Of a DNA stretch of 64,000 nt, positions 34,379-45,753 are shown one piece after another. How positions within the stretch are numbered: the stretch's first letter is position 1; each line of letters starts with the position of its first letter. The notes below the pieces were generated by a model. It was not told the origin of the DNA. It saw nothing but the letters and a program-made list of their open reading frames with translations, and searched no databases. The position numbers and the translations under genes are program-made. The DNA is from Candidatus Mailhella excrementigallinarum (GTDB taxonomy: Bacteria > Desulfobacterota > Desulfovibrionia > Desulfovibrionales > Desulfovibrionaceae): positions 62,001-126,000 of the forward strand of contig CALUUZ010000001.1 in NCBI GenBank assembly GCA_944324075.1. Reading direction: 5' to 3'.

Positions 34379-36286
34379 TCATCGCAGGGCCGCCGGAAGC
34401 CATGTGGCCGTGGAGGGAAAGGCCAGCACGACAAGAATGCTTATGGCCAACGCAATGACAAAGGGCACGGACGAACGGTACATGACCGAGAGCGGCACGT
34501 CCGCCAGCCCCTTCATCACAAAGAGATTGATCCCGAAGGGCGGCGTGATGCCCGCCATGTTCATCATCAGGGCCATAATCACGCCGAACCAGATCAGATC
34601 CCAGTCATAAACGTGCGCAATGGGCACGAATATGGGCACGCAGACCAGAAGCAGCGGCATGGCCGGGATGAAGCAGCCCAGAAAGAGCAATACCACAATA
34701 ATCGCGCACATGGTCAGCCAGCCGGGCATGCCCGTGGAAGCGATGGCCCCGGCCAGAAGCTGCGGAATGCGGCTCAGGGTCATGAATGCGCCCAGCGCCG
34801 TGGCCCCTGTAAGCACGGTAAAACACATGGTGATGAAGCGCGCGGAGGAGCTGAGGCTCTCCATAAAACTTTTCCAGGTCATCCTGCGCAGGAGCAGGGC
34901 CAGGATCAGCGTGCCCGCCGCGCCGATGCCGCCGCCTTCGGTGGGGGTGAACATTCCGCCGTAAATGCCGCCGATGACCAGCACGAACAGCGCGATGATC
35001 GGAAAGGCCGCGCGGAGCGAAGCCAGACGAACGGCAAGCGGTTCCTTGGGCAGACGCGGCGCAAGTTCCGGCCTGCGGAACACCATGACCCAGATCACCA
35101 GCATGAAGAAAAAGGTGCAGATGAGGCCGGGAAAGACTCCGGCCATGAACAGATCCGCGATGGACTGCTCGGCCAGCACACCATAGAGAATGAACGTGGT
35201 GGAAGGCGGAATCAGCGCGCCGATGGTGGAGGAACAGGCCAGCGTGCCCACGGCCAGCGTGTCGTCGTACCTGTTGTTCCGCATTTCCGGCAGGGCAATG
35301 GCGCTCATGGCGATGGAGCCGGAAAGCACGTCGCCCACCACTGCGCCGAAGGCGGCGCAGGCGCACACGCTGCCCTGGGCCAGGCCGCCGCGCAAATGCC
35401 CGAGCCAGCGCCGCGCGCAGGTGTACAGATCCTTGCCGAAATCGCCGTAGAAACAGAAATATCCCATGAGCATGAAGAACATGAGCGGAGCCCAGGCATA
35501 ACTGGCGGAAGTGGCGTACATGGCCTTGCCGTACATGTTGACGGCGGCGGGCAGGCCGCGCAGCATCCCGGAAAAGATAAAGCCCGTCGCCATGAGCGCA
35601 AAGGCCACGGGCATCCCGGTCAGGAACAGGGCGAACATGACCACGATGCCCAGGATGCCCAGCGTCACGGTACTCATGCCCGCCATGCGGTGGGAAGAGA
35701 ACTCCCATGCGACGAGAACGGGAACGACGGCGAGAAAACACGCCAGAACCGCATCCTTTGGGGAGTTTCGCGTCGTCTTTGCCATAGCTCTGATAACGTC
35801 CCAAAGCAATGTCAGAAGCAGAGTGAAAAAGCCGAAAGCGACAAAATAGATAAACGGCTTCAGAGAGATCTGAAGTACAGCGGTAATGGAGGACGTTCTC
35901 TGTCCATACCGGATGGATGCATAAACGCACAGCACCGCTACAACAACAGACCAGAAGGCAGTGACAGCCTCCCATATGCTCTGCCAGCGGGGCGTCATGG
36001 AGGCGGTAAGCACATCCATTACCACATGATTTCTCGTCCACTGGGTATAGGCAATGGACGAGAATACTACAACCACCATGAACAATTCCGTGGCTTCCAC
36101 CGTGCCGTTCAGTGAATTGTGAAAGAAATAGCGGAGAAACACGTCGGCAAAAGTCAGCGTGACCATCAGCATGAACACTGCCATGCCTGCGGCGCTGAGC
36201 AGCCTGCAGAACTTCTCATACCCGCGGACTGCCGGTTCGAGGGACTGTTCCAGGCGTTCAAAGATATTAGCATGTTGTGCGAGCAT
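34379..36286 (-). CDS. TRAP transporter, fused small and large permease (DctQM)
   Basis: A 635-residue membrane protein. The first about 180 residues are the four-span DctQ part (FADVFLRYFFHNSLNGTVEA, then a DctQ-type acidic residue). The rest is the 12-span DctM part, with LTGMPVAFALMATGFIF, DVLSGSIAMSAIALPEMRNN, CSSTIGALIPPSTTFILYG and MNMAGITPPFGINLFVMKG. With the periplasmic DctP encoded upstream it takes up a carboxylate or similar anion using a sodium or proton gradient. GAGG precedes the ATG at 36286; a further upstream start gives only a basic extension. Last gene of the cassette 2 transcript, convergent with the activator at 31112. Confidence 0.9.
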   Translation of the reverse strand: MLAQHANIFERLEQSLEPAVRGYEKFCRLLSAAGMAVFMLMVTLTFADVFLRYFFHNSLNGTVEATELFMVVVVFSSIAYTQWTRNHVVMDVLTASMTPRWQSIWEAVTAFWSVVVAVLCVYASIRYGQRTSSITAVLQISLKPFIYFVAFGFFTLLLTLLWDVIRAMAKTTRNSPKDAVLACFLAVVPVLVAWEFSSHRMAGMSTVTLGILGIVVMFALFLTGMPVAFALMATGFIFSGMLRGLPAAVNMYGKAMYATSASYAWAPLMFFMLMGYFCFYGDFGKDLYTCARRWLGHLRGGLAQGSVCACAAFGAVVGDVLSGSIAMSAIALPEMRNNRYDDTLAVGTLACSSTIGALIPPSTTFILYGVLAEQSIADLFMAGVFPGLICTFFFMLVIWVMVFRRPELAPRLPKEPLAVRLASLRAAFPIIALFVLVIGGIYGGMFTPTEGGGIGAAGTLILALLLRRMTWKSFMESLSSSARFITMCFTVLTGATALGAFMTLSRIPQLLAGAIASTGMPGWLTMCAIIVVLLFLGCFIPAMPLLLVCVPIFVPIAHVYDWDLIWFGVIMALMMNMAGITPPFGINLFVMKGLADVPLSVMYRSSVPFVIALAISILVVLAFPSTATWLPAALR

Positions 36287-36361
36287 GGAAACCTCGGTGC
36301 TGGGCCTGCGGCGGCCATGAGGCCGCCGTCGTTGATATGCGGAGTATCGCAAGCAGTTCTT

Positions 36362-37432
36362 TCAGTTCAGATATTTCGCTACAACAGCATTCTTCCATTC
36401 GGGGTCGTACTGTGCTTCAAGCTCACGAAAACGCTTCAGCATCTCCTCGCCGGGAAGTCCATTTTCGTTCAGTTCATGTACCCACTGCTCGTCCGCAGAT
36501 ACCATCAGTTCTCTTGCTTTGGTGTAATCCTCATCTGGCAGCATGTGGATGATGCCACCCATTTCCTTCTTCCATGTTTCCAGACAGGAGTATTGATCAC
36601 TCGCCCAAAATTCCGAGAACAGTCTGTCAGCGTATTCTCCGGAAAGATCATCAATAATTTTTTTCAGGTCATCAGGCATGGAGTCATAGATATCCTGATT
36701 CATGCAGCAGTAAAAATCCCCGCCCGCGATGGAAAGCAGGGTCACATGCTTAAGCAGATCGCCCAAGCGACGGGTCACCATCATGTTAAAGTCTACCATG
36801 CAGCCGTCGATGATGCCTTGTTGAAGCGACATGTAAAAATCCGCCATGGGAATGGATACCACGGAAGCTCCAAGCGCCTTGAGCCGTTCCACGGCAATAG
36901 CTCCACCGATGACCGCAATCTTCATGCCCTTAAGTTCTTCCAGACTTTTCACCGGAGTCTTTGTTCCGAGTACCGTGCCCATGCTCTGGCCGTGCGTGAA
37001 CAGCAGCTTCACGCCATGACATTCCTCCATAACCTGTGGAAAGCTCTTCTGCATTTCATGCAGTATAACAGTAGGATTTTCTATGGCCCGGGCAGGATCC
37101 GGCACGGACCAGACCCTTTCAAAAAAGGGAAACTGCCCCACCGCGACGGTGAACAGAGATTCCGTCATGTCAGCCAGACCATCGCGCACGGCATCCATGG
37201 ATTCGGATTGTTTGCTGATGGCTTCCGCAAAATACGGCTCGACCACGATGCGCCCGTCCGAACGTCTGGTCAGTTCGTCGCACCATGGCTTTATGGCATC
37301 TTTCCAGCGGGTATGAATGGGAGGTATGGGCAGGTTGAGACTCAGCACATATTCCGGGTCCGCCAGGGAAGTTCCGGGCAGAACGGTCAGACACAGGGCC
37401 GCGGCGGCCAGATTGGCGATCAGTTTCCGCAT
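36362..37432 (-). CDS. TRAP transporter substrate-binding protein (DctP)
   Basis: A 356-residue periplasmic protein with a cleavable signal peptide (MRKLIANLAAAALCLTVLPG, then TSLA-DP). The mature part has the DctP-family features: IHTRWKDAIKPWCDELTRRS near the N-terminus, VKSLEELKGMKIAVIGGAIA, and LQQGIIDGCMVDFNMM, which normally includes residues contacting a carboxylate ligand. GGAGA precedes the ATG at 37432. It lies 75 bases downstream of the ferredoxin gene and 75 bases upstream of dctQM. Substrate is unknown; proximity to the flavoprotein suggests its substrate is the transported compound. Confidence 0.9.
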   Translation of the reverse strand: MRKLIANLAAAALCLTVLPGTSLADPEYVLSLNLPIPPIHTRWKDAIKPWCDELTRRSDGRIVVEPYFAEAISKQSESMDAVRDGLADMTESLFTVAVGQFPFFERVWSVPDPARAIENPTVILHEMQKSFPQVMEECHGVKLLFTHGQSMGTVLGTKTPVKSLEELKGMKIAVIGGAIAVERLKALGASVVSIPMADFYMSLQQGIIDGCMVDFNMMVTRRLGDLLKHVTLLSIAGGDFYCCMNQDIYDSMPDDLKKIIDDLSGEYADRLFSEFWASDQYSCLETWKKEMGGIIHMLPDEDYTKARELMVSADEQWVHELNENGLPGEEMLKRFRELEAQYDPEWKNAVVAKYLN

Positions 37433-37506
37433 GATTGATCTCCGTACAGACCGGCTCGAGTCCGGCCGGAATGTGGTTCCGGCCGGAACCGGTTTTTTTG
37501 GGGGGA

Positions 37507-37704
37507 TTAAAGCAGGGTATGCAGGGGAAACTCGAAGCTGATGACGCCGCGCCCGCAGGCCACGCGGCAGCAACCGCAATGCCAGCATTCATCGGGGAAT
37601 GCCACGCGCGGGGCATTTTCCCCCATTTCCAGAATATATCCGGGGCAACTTGCAAGACACTTCTGGCACCTGATGCATTTTGTTTCGTCAAAAACCGGAG
37701 GCAT
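37507..37704 (-). CDS. AprB-like 2[4Fe-4S] ferredoxin (cassette 2)
   Basis: A 65-residue protein with CIRCQKCLASCPGYIL and CWHCGCCRVACGRGVISFEF. The second motif ends CRVACGRG rather than CP, and the C-terminal tail is shorter than that of the cassette 1 ferredoxin. It shares the MPPV-D-x-x-KC start and the PDECWHC block with that protein. It presumably delivers electrons to the flavoprotein encoded 32 bases upstream. GAGGAG precedes the ATG. Confidence 0.85.
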   Translation of the reverse strand: MPPVFDETKCIRCQKCLASCPGYILEMGENAPRVAFPDECWHCGCCRVACGRGVISFEFPLHTLL

Positions 37705-37736
37705 ATCTTTTCTCCTCAGAGTTGCGTGTAACGTAA

Positions 37737-39377
37737 TCAGTCATTCCAGTGAAAAAAGGGAGTTCCGGATCCATCAAGGCGGGTCACAAGGCATTTCGCC
37801 AGCGCGGGATCAAGGTCGGGATAATCGGCGCGGCGATACATGGCGCGTCCTGATTCCCTGCGCTGCATGCAGGCCTGAACATAGCAACGGCAGAGTCTGA
37901 ACAGTTCCATGCTTTCGTGGGAACGCATGAGTTCGCGCAGCGTCGACGCCGCGATACGCGGCATGTAGGCAGCCAGAGTCTCAAAGCTCTTCAGTGCCTG
38001 CTTCATGCTCCCCTCGGTGCGCTGATAGCCCACATAATAATCCATGATCTGCCGGATACCGTCCTCGAACACATTCCATGAAACCGTACCTCTGCCGCCA
38101 TTCTCCAGAGGTGCATAAATTTCTGCGAGGCAACGCTCCATCACATCCTCCGGCAAGGAGGGCATTTCCACCCCGGCAGCCTTGTGCGCGGCAAAACCGC
38201 CGGCTGTATAGCCAAGACACATCGCACCGGAAAAACTGTGAATGATGTTGCCGTTAAACAGATTTTCCACGTCCGTTTCCTGTGTGGCGTCGCTGCGTAC
38301 AATACCCCCGATCATACGCTCGCCTATCTCCACTTCCAGCGGTGTCCTGGTAAAGTCGATTTTTCTGGCCTCACAGTATTCCAGATAGGTTTCCTTGTCG
38401 CCGGGCATGAGGTCATACTGAAGATGCCGCGCGTCTTCCGCTGTAAAATGGGTCATATCCATGAAGAACGGGGGGCCGTAGCCCTCCAGCGTTTCCTGAA
38501 AGGTCCCCATGACCTGGTTGCGGCGCAGGCCGTTTTCCAGCATGGGATCATACTTGCCCATGAAACGTTCGCCCCTGGCGTTCAGCTCATGCCCGCCCAT
38601 GTTGTTGATGCCGTTCATGCCCGGCGCGCCCCAGCCCTTGGGCAGCATGGTGGCCATGTCGGAAATGTCGAGATTCAGTACGGACGCCCCCGCCTTCAGC
38701 GGCAGCATAATCTGACTGCCGGTCACGAAAGGGGAAAACCACTGATTGAACGGCTTATGCGAAGAATTGTTGGACACGCGCTGCGCGGTAAGCCCCATGC
38801 ACAGTACGACCGTCTTGCAGCGTACGGTGATGACATCGCCCTTGAGTACGTCAAATCCCATGCACCCGGCGATGCGGTTCCCGTCTTTGAGTAGGTGGGT
38901 GACCATGAAATGATCCAGCGGTTTGACACCAAGGTTTCTGATGTATTTCGCCAGCAGCGGCTTGACATTGTAGCCGTGGTTGATGTGAATCCACCACGGT
39001 CCGGGCTGGCCGAAGCCCACCGACCGCATATAGCTGCCATCCGGGTTATGCATGAGTTCCACGCCCGCATCTTCAAGAATCTTGATGCAGGGCTTCATGG
39101 CATCATAGAAATTTCTGACATGGTCACGCGTCAGACCGGAAACAGGGGTAGCGTAATAGGCATACAGATCCTCAAGGCCATCATGCTCCACCTCATCGAG
39201 TACAGCCATGAAGTGATCGTTGCCGCCGCCGAGGCAGCCCGAACTTTCCAGCTTGCCCTTGTCCGCCAGCAAAACCTCCGCACCTGCCCTGCGGGCCGCA
39301 ATGGCAGCGCCGCATCCTGCGGCGCTGGACCCCAGCACAAGCACATCGCTCTCATATGACCTTTTTCGCATCTCCAT
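37737..39377 (-). CDS. AprA/fumarate-reductase-like FAD flavoprotein (cassette 2)
   Basis: A 546-residue cytoplasmic flavoprotein distantly related to the one at 28774. SDVLVLGSSAAGCGAAIAAR is the FAD-binding start, and SSGCLGGGNDHFMAVLDE is the shared GGNDHF motif. The C-terminal FAD motif is degenerate (VENLFNGNIIHSFSGAMCLG in place of the usual GLYAAGE), and the C-terminus carries a helical domain with a CRCYVQAC cysteine cluster. It contains HFMVTHLLKDGNRIAGCMGF typical of the family. First gene of the cassette 2 transcript, with AAGGAGG before its ATG. Oxidoreductase acting on the TRAP-imported compound is an inference from context. Confidence 0.8.
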   Translation of the reverse strand: MEMRKRSYESDVLVLGSSAAGCGAAIAARRAGAEVLLADKGKLESSGCLGGGNDHFMAVLDEVEHDGLEDLYAYYATPVSGLTRDHVRNFYDAMKPCIKILEDAGVELMHNPDGSYMRSVGFGQPGPWWIHINHGYNVKPLLAKYIRNLGVKPLDHFMVTHLLKDGNRIAGCMGFDVLKGDVITVRCKTVVLCMGLTAQRVSNNSSHKPFNQWFSPFVTGSQIMLPLKAGASVLNLDISDMATMLPKGWGAPGMNGINNMGGHELNARGERFMGKYDPMLENGLRRNQVMGTFQETLEGYGPPFFMDMTHFTAEDARHLQYDLMPGDKETYLEYCEARKIDFTRTPLEVEIGERMIGGIVRSDATQETDVENLFNGNIIHSFSGAMCLGYTAGGFAAHKAAGVEMPSLPEDVMERCLAEIYAPLENGGRGTVSWNVFEDGIRQIMDYYVGYQRTEGSMKQALKSFETLAAYMPRIAASTLRELMRSHESMELFRLCRCYVQACMQRRESGRAMYRRADYPDLDPALAKCLVTRLDGSGTPFFHWND

Positions 39378-39427
39378 AATGTCCTCCTTGTTTCAGTTTT
39401 TTTACAGACTGATGTCATGAGGGACAT

Positions 39428-39443
39428 TTCAAAAACCAGGCCA
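39428..39443 (-). promoter_or_regulatory. Candidate sigma-54 promoter of cassette 2
   Basis: On the minus strand TGGCCTGGTTTTTGAA: the -24 TGGC is intact and -12 reads TTGA instead of TTGC. Transcription would start about 38 bases before the flavoprotein ATG. A weaker match than the cassette 3 promoter. Confidence 0.45.
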
Positions 39444-39501
39444 TAGATGATAATACATGCTATATTAGAGTATTATATTACATATAAAACAAAACTCACA
39501 T

Positions 39502-39529
39502 AAAACAGTGTCAATTATGACACTGTTTT
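39502..39529. promoter_or_regulatory. 28-bp perfect palindrome, likely activator site
   Basis: Arms AAAACAGTGTCA and TGACACTGTTTT flank ATTA, with 12 of 12 bases paired. It lies between the divergent flavoprotein and activator genes, about 60 bases upstream of the candidate -24 element, the usual place for an enhancer site. Confidence 0.7.
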
Positions 39530-39539
39530 TCAGCACAAC

Positions 39540-39556
39540 TTGTCACTTTATGACAA
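39540..39556. promoter_or_regulatory. Second TGTCA/TGACA inverted repeat
   Basis: TTGTCA-CTTTA-TGACAA repeats the half-site of the neighbouring palindrome with a five-base spacer. A third pair, TGACA-N9-TGTCA, follows at 39560-39578 in the opposite sense. Tandem sites fit cooperative binding by a dimeric Fis-type regulator. Confidence 0.6.
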
Positions 39557-39655
39557 ATATGACAACATTGCTATGTCAGCCTGCCACACCTGTCCCGCAT
39601 TGCGCGTTCAGAGAGCCTGCAAGACAATGGATTTCTGAATGCATCAGGAGTTTTC

Positions 39656-41626
<1,971 letters not shown>

Positions 41627-41847
41627 CGGCGTTCGAGCGGACTTGCCGATACTCGCTTCTCCCCTGCCGGCATCTCCGCTTCCGATGCCCGTGGCCTCGC
41701 TCTGCAACGTGCCTGCGGTGAGCAGGGATATTCCCAGCCCGCGCACGACTTGCGGGAAACACTTTTGTCAGCCTTTCCTCAAGCAGAACCCCAGAGAAAA
41801 ATAATTTCCCTATAACAGCTCATTTTTCAGTATGCGAAAAAAAGGAC

Positions 41848-41871
41848 AATGAACAGTTCCGCCTGTTCATT
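41848..41871. promoter_or_regulatory. 9-bp-arm inverted repeat upstream of the catalase
   Basis: AATGAACAG-TTCCGC-CTGTTCATT follows an AT-rich stretch with TATAACAG at 41810. It may be an operator or a terminator. No match to a peroxide-regulator box was recognised. Confidence 0.4.
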
Positions 41872-41920
41872 CTTTCCAGCCATGTGCATGAGCTGTGCAT
41901 GCATCCGCAATACAGGAATG

Positions 41921-42020
41921 GCATGAACATGCTCCCGGAGCAGAGTGAGACTCCGGCCGCGGCATGAAACCCGAGGCTCGGAACACTGGGCCTGACCGAC
42001 AGATACGTTCACTTGCAGAA
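41921..42020. repeat. Family A repeat (copy A12)
   Basis: ATGCTCCCGGAGCAGAGTGA and the right-arm core GAGGCTCGGAACACTGGGCC, then CAGATACGTTCACTTGCAGA, match family A with several changes. Confidence 0.6.
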
Positions 42021-42068
42021 TGATCCGAATGAGAAATGCAGGCTCGCATTTCAAAGGAGAAAGACTAT

Positions 42069-42246
42069 GTTTCAATCCACAGTCGCCCCATCCGCCGACT
42101 GAGTCCGCAGCTGACGGACAGGGGCCGTACGGATTGCCCCTCCCCGAAGGGAGGGATTACGGAAAAAGATCTCATCGGCTTCGCCGTCTTGTCAACTCCT
42201 CTTTTCCCCCTGAAGGGGGAGGTCTCAAACCACAAAGGAATTTTTG
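42069..42246. repeat. Family B element abutting the katE start (copy B1)
   Basis: It begins GTTTCAATCCACAGTCGCCC and contains the hairpins CCCTCCCCGAAGGGAGGG and CCCCCTGAAGGGGG. It ends CACAAAGGAATTTTTG on the ATG of the catalase, thus supplying its Shine-Dalgarno sequence. An in-frame peptide ending [19 protein letters not shown] stops in the TGA of TGATG. It is about 80% identical to copy B2 at 45573. Confidence 0.8.
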
Positions 42247-44496
42247 ATGAAAGCACCCGGAAAACATTTCCATGGAGCCCCTTTTACAGACGGAAAGGCC
42301 GCCATGCCTCATTATGACGATGTGACGGAAAAGGGAGCCTCGCCTGTCAGCGCCTCCCCTACCCCGCCCGGCCGGGAACCCATGACCGCCGGAAGCATGA
42401 AAACCCCGGAAAACACGTCTGCCAAAATCAGGGATATGGACGAGTTCAGGGCTCCGCCCGAAGGCATGGGGCTGACCACGGACAAGGGAACCAGAATCGC
42501 CGACAATCAGAATACACTGAGCGTCGGCCCCCGTGGTCCCCATCTTCTGGAAGACTTCCATTTTACCGAAAAACTGGCGCATTTCGGCCGCGAGCGTATT
42601 CCCGAACGCGTGGTGCATGCCCGCGGGTCGGGAGCGCACGGCTATTTTCAGGTCTACAAGCCGCTCCCGACGCTTACCAAAGCGCATTTCCTGAACAATC
42701 CCCAGGAAAAAACCCCTGTATTCGTGCGCTTTTCGACGGTTCAGGGATTCAGGGGATCGCCCGACACCGTCCGTGACATCCGCGGTTTTTCCACAAAATT
42801 CTACACTCAGGAAGGAAACTTCGACCTGGTCGGCAACAATACGCCGGTCTTCTTCATTCAGGACGCCATCAAGTTTCCCGACTTTGTTCACGCGGTGAAG
42901 CCGGAACCCCAGAACGAAGTGCCGCAGGGGCAGAGCGCGCATGACACCTTCTGGGACTATGTTTCTCTCCAGCCGGAGACGCTGCACAATGTCATGTGGG
43001 CCATGTCCGACCGGGGCATTCCCCGCAGCCTGCGCATGATTGAGGGTTTCGGCATCCACTCGTACCGGATGGTCAACAAGGACGGCAGGAGCTGTTTCGT
43101 CCGTTTCCACTGGAAGCCGACATACGGCGTTGCTTCCCTGATCTGGGACGAGGCCCAGATTCTGACCGGACGCGATCCCGATTTTCATCGCAAGGATTTG
43201 TGGCAGGCCATTGAAGCGGGCGATTATCCGGAATGGGAACTCGGCCTGCAGATTATTCCGGAAGAAGATCAGTTCAAATTCGACTTCGACATTCTGGACG
43301 CCACAAAGCTGATACCGGAAGAGCTGGTTCCCGTGCAGATTGTCGGCAAGATGACATTGAACCGCAACCCGGACAACTTCTTTGCCGAAACGGAACAGGT
43401 TGCCTTCTGTCCCGCCAACATTGTGCCCGGCATTGACTTTTCCGACGATCCCCTGCTGCAGGGCCGGGTCTTTTCCTATGTGGATACCCAGAGGCATCGC
43501 CTGGGCGGCCCGAACTTCAACGAACTGCCCATCAACCGGCCTGTATGCCCCGTTCGCAACCATGAAAGGGACGGCTTTTACCGCACCCGGATAGATCCGG
43601 GCGCGAACTACGAGCCCAATTCCATAAGCGGCAACTGGCCCCGCGAGGTTCCCCCGGCGGCGCAGCACGGCGGATTTTCAACCTGTGCGCGGCCTGTGGA
43701 GGGAACAAAAATCCGGCAGCGCAGCGAATCCTTCGGGGAATATTTCGCGCAGCCGCGTCTGTTCTGGTTAAGCCAGACAGAGCCGGAACAGCAGCATATC
43801 GTCAACGCCTTCAGCTTCGAGCTGGGCAAGGTCATGCGCCCGTATATCCGGGAACGCGTGGTGGATCTCCTGACCAGGGTGGACTCCGCGCTGGCTTCCG
43901 CCATAGCGGCCAATCTCGGCATTGAACTCGGCGCCGAACAGATGAAGCGCGACATGCCGAAGGCGGTAAACGGTCTGAAATCGGACGCCGCGCTCAGCAT
44001 TTACGCACGGGGCGGGCAGGTGCTCAAGTCGCGCCGCGTCGCGCTTCTGGCGGCGGACGGCGTCAGCGGCAAATCGGTGCAGGCAGTCAGCGAGGCATTG
44101 CGGGCGGAAGGAATCCATCCGCAGATTTTCGCGCCGCGCATGGGCGCCGTCAAAACGGCCGAAGGCGGAGAGCTGACCGTGGACGGAACCATTGAAGGAA
44201 ATCCTTCCGTTCTGGTGGACAGCGTCATCGTCCCCGACGGGGAAAAGTCCGTCCGCACGCTCATGGCGAACGGCGATGCCAGGTATTACCTGAGGCAGGC
44301 GTTCAAGCATCTCAAGGTGATCGGCCTTTCGGGACATGCCGAAGCCATGCTTGAGGCTGCCGGACTGGATGCCTTTGCAGACAGGGGGCTTGTCGCGGCA
44401 AAGGACGACAAAACCCTCATGTCCGCCTTTGTGAAGGCCATGAGCGGCCACCGCATCTGGGAACGGGAGAAGAAACTGGGCGATTTCGCGGCATGA
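42247..44496 (+). CDS. katE: Large-subunit (HPII/KatE-type) monofunctional haem catalase
   Basis: A 749-residue catalase, the length of clade 2 large-subunit enzymes. After an N-terminal arm, the core has [18 protein letters not shown] with the distal His, [18 protein letters not shown], the [20 protein letters not shown] block, and the haem-ligand region [16 protein letters not shown] with the proximal Tyr. From about residue 595 is the class I glutamine amidotransferase/DJ-1-like C-terminal domain ([20 protein letters not shown]) typical of HPII. It breaks down hydrogen peroxide in the cytoplasm, a sign of oxygen tolerance. The ATG at 42247 is preferred over TTG at 42244 because AAAGGA is correctly spaced and the paralogous leader at 45754 has the same form. 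Confidence 0.93.
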   Translation: MKAPGKHFHGAPFTDGKAAMPHYDDVTEKGASPVSASPTPPGREPMTAGSMKTPENTSAKIRDMDEFRAPPEGMGLTTDKGTRIADNQNTLSVGPRGPHLLEDFHFTEKLAHFGRERIPERVVHARGSGAHGYFQVYKPLPTLTKAHFLNNPQEKTPVFVRFSTVQGFRGSPDTVRDIRGFSTKFYTQEGNFDLVGNNTPVFFIQDAIKFPDFVHAVKPEPQNEVPQGQSAHDTFWDYVSLQPETLHNVMWAMSDRGIPRSLRMIEGFGIHSYRMVNKDGRSCFVRFHWKPTYGVASLIWDEAQILTGRDPDFHRKDLWQAIEAGDYPEWELGLQIIPEEDQFKFDFDILDATKLIPEELVPVQIVGKMTLNRNPDNFFAETEQVAFCPANIVPGIDFSDDPLLQGRVFSYVDTQRHRLGGPNFNELPINRPVCPVRNHERDGFYRTRIDPGANYEPNSISGNWPREVPPAAQHGGFSTCARPVEGTKIRQRSESFGEYFAQPRLFWLSQTEPEQQHIVNAFSFELGKVMRPYIRERVVDLLTRVDSALASAIAANLGIELGAEQMKRDMPKAVNGLKSDAALSIYARGGQVLKSRRVALLAADGVSGKSVQAVSEALRAEGIHPQIFAPRMGAVKTAEGGELTVDGTIEGNPSVLVDSVIVPDGEKSVRTLMANGDARYYLRQAFKHLKVIGLSGHAEAMLEAAGLDAFADRGLVAAKDDKTLMSAFVKAMSGHRIWEREKKLGDFAA

Positions 44497-44596
44497 CACC
44501 GCGCCCTCGGGCATATATGAAGTCTGATTCTTTCAGCGGCCCTGCCGGGACAGGCGCCTGCCGCGGCTGCGCAACAAAAACAAGAGGAGAATTCCT

Positions 44597-44797
44597 ATGA
44601 TGGATCATGAAAAACTCGCAGACAAGGCCGCCCATGCGGCAAAATCGGCCGGGGACTATCTGGCGGATGTCAGGGATTCCATTGTGGATACCGCCGGAGA
44701 AGTTGCGGACGAGGCAAGGGAAATGATGAGCGACGCGGCGGAATTTGTGCAGAAAACGTACAAAAAAGCCGCAGACAAAGAAAAAGATATCTTCTAG
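44597..44797 (+). CDS. CsbD/YtxH-like small helical stress protein
   Basis: A 66-residue, highly charged, alanine-rich protein (LADKAAHAAKSAGDYLADVR, EVADEAREMMSDAAEFVQKT). It should form one or two amphipathic helices, with no signal peptide or cysteine. It resembles general-stress proteins of the CsbD/YtxH/LEA kind, but I cannot place it in a named family with confidence. GAGGAG precedes the double ATG. It lies 100 bases after katE and may be cotranscribed. Its TAG stop is the first triplet of family A copy A13. Confidence 0.65.
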   Translation: MMDHEKLADKAAHAAKSAGDYLADVRDSIVDTAGEVADEAREMMSDAAEFVQKTYKKAADKEKDIF

Positions 44798-44958
44798 AGC
44801 GCTTTGCTCTCGAAAATATCTGTCAGTCAGAACCCCATGTTCTGGCTCGCAGGTTTCACGCCTGAAGCCGCATGGATTGCGCTGCTCCGGCGTCGCGGCT
44901 TCAGTCTCGCTTCGCCTGACTCCGGGAGCATTTTCAAAGCGAAAATGCTCCAAAGCGG
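44795..44958. repeat. Family A repeat (copy A13)
   Basis: TAGAGCGCTTTGCTCTCGAA on the stop of the small stress gene, the CCCATGTTCTGGCTCGCAGG core, and a terminal GGAGCATTTTCAAAGCGAAA arm. A complete, clearly foldable copy. Confidence 0.8.
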
Positions 44959-45006
44959 CATTGTTCCGAATTTTCAACAACAATCAGCCTGAATGGAGAC
45001 ACTGCC

Positions 45007-45366
45007 ATGAAATACGGCATAATTGCTTTCTGCGGCGGCCTGTTGACGGTCTGCTCCCTGGCCCTTTCTCCCGCGTATGCGGAAACTTCCTTCACGCAGG
45101 CCGTCAAGGAAGGATACCACGACATAAAGGACAGCGTGAAGGAGAACTTCGGCGCCTATACCGGAAATGACAAGCAGGACGCCCTCAACTTCGCCGAACA
45201 CCGCAAGGAGGATCTGAAAAAGTACCATGACGCGGTGCGCGAAGCCCGCGATGACTACCGGGAAGCCAGACATCGCGATCAGGAAGCCTACCTGAAGTAT
45301 CACAAGGAACTTCCGGAAAAGGAAGATATCCAGGCGGATCTGCAGCTTCCGAAGGCGGATTTCTAG
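45007..45366 (+). CDS. Secreted helical protein of unknown function
   Basis: A 119-residue precursor with a clear signal peptide (MKYGIIAFCGGLLTVCSLAL-SPAYA, cleavage before ET). The mature part is almost entirely charged helix (AEHRKEDLKKYHDAVREARD, DYREARHRDQEAYLKYHKEL), likely a coiled coil in the periplasm. GGAG precedes the ATG. It lies between the CsbD-like gene and the DUF533 gene, so a role in envelope stress is suggested by context only. Confidence 0.65.
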   Translation: MKYGIIAFCGGLLTVCSLALSPAYAETSFTQAVKEGYHDIKDSVKENFGAYTGNDKQDALNFAEHRKEDLKKYHDAVREARDDYREARHRDQEAYLKYHKELPEKEDIQADLQLPKADF

Positions 45367-45572
45367 CGCCTGCGCGGGCAGACGCTGCAAAAGCCGTCAG
45401 CTTTCTGCAATCCGATGCCACTGTAACATGGCGAGCCTCATGAAAGGGAAAGGCTTCCCTTCGGAGTGAAGCGGCAGGACAAGACAAAAAGGCAGAAAAA
45501 ACTTCCGCGCGCCATTCCGCAGGCGGGCCTTTCCCCCAGGGGCTGCGAGACCTGAAATAATGGAGATACAAA

Positions 45573-45753
45573 TGTTTCAATCCACAGTCGCCCCATCCGC
45601 CGACGGACTGAAGCAGCCGACGGAGAGGGGGTCGTGCGCATTGCCTCTCCCTGAAGGGAGGAGGTACGGAAAAGGATTTCATCGGCTTCGCCGTCTTGTC
45701 AACCACTCTTTTCCCCCTGAAGGGGGAGGTCTCAAACCGCAAAGGAATTTTTG
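45573..45753. repeat. Family B element abutting the DUF533 start (copy B2)
   Basis: It starts ATGTTTCAATCCACAGTCGC (itself an ATG preceded by ATGGAG) and ends AAAGGAATTTTTG on the next gene's ATG. An open 60-codon frame ending [15 protein letters not shown] stops in the TGA of TGATG, so translation of the repeat could be coupled to the DUF533 gene. The preceding 45367-45572 contains no recognised gene. Confidence 0.8.

Noticed and set aside
34331..36115. Plus-strand frame of 594 codons opposite DctQM
   Set aside because: Composition of charged and histidine residues is typical of the complement of a hydrophobic membrane protein.
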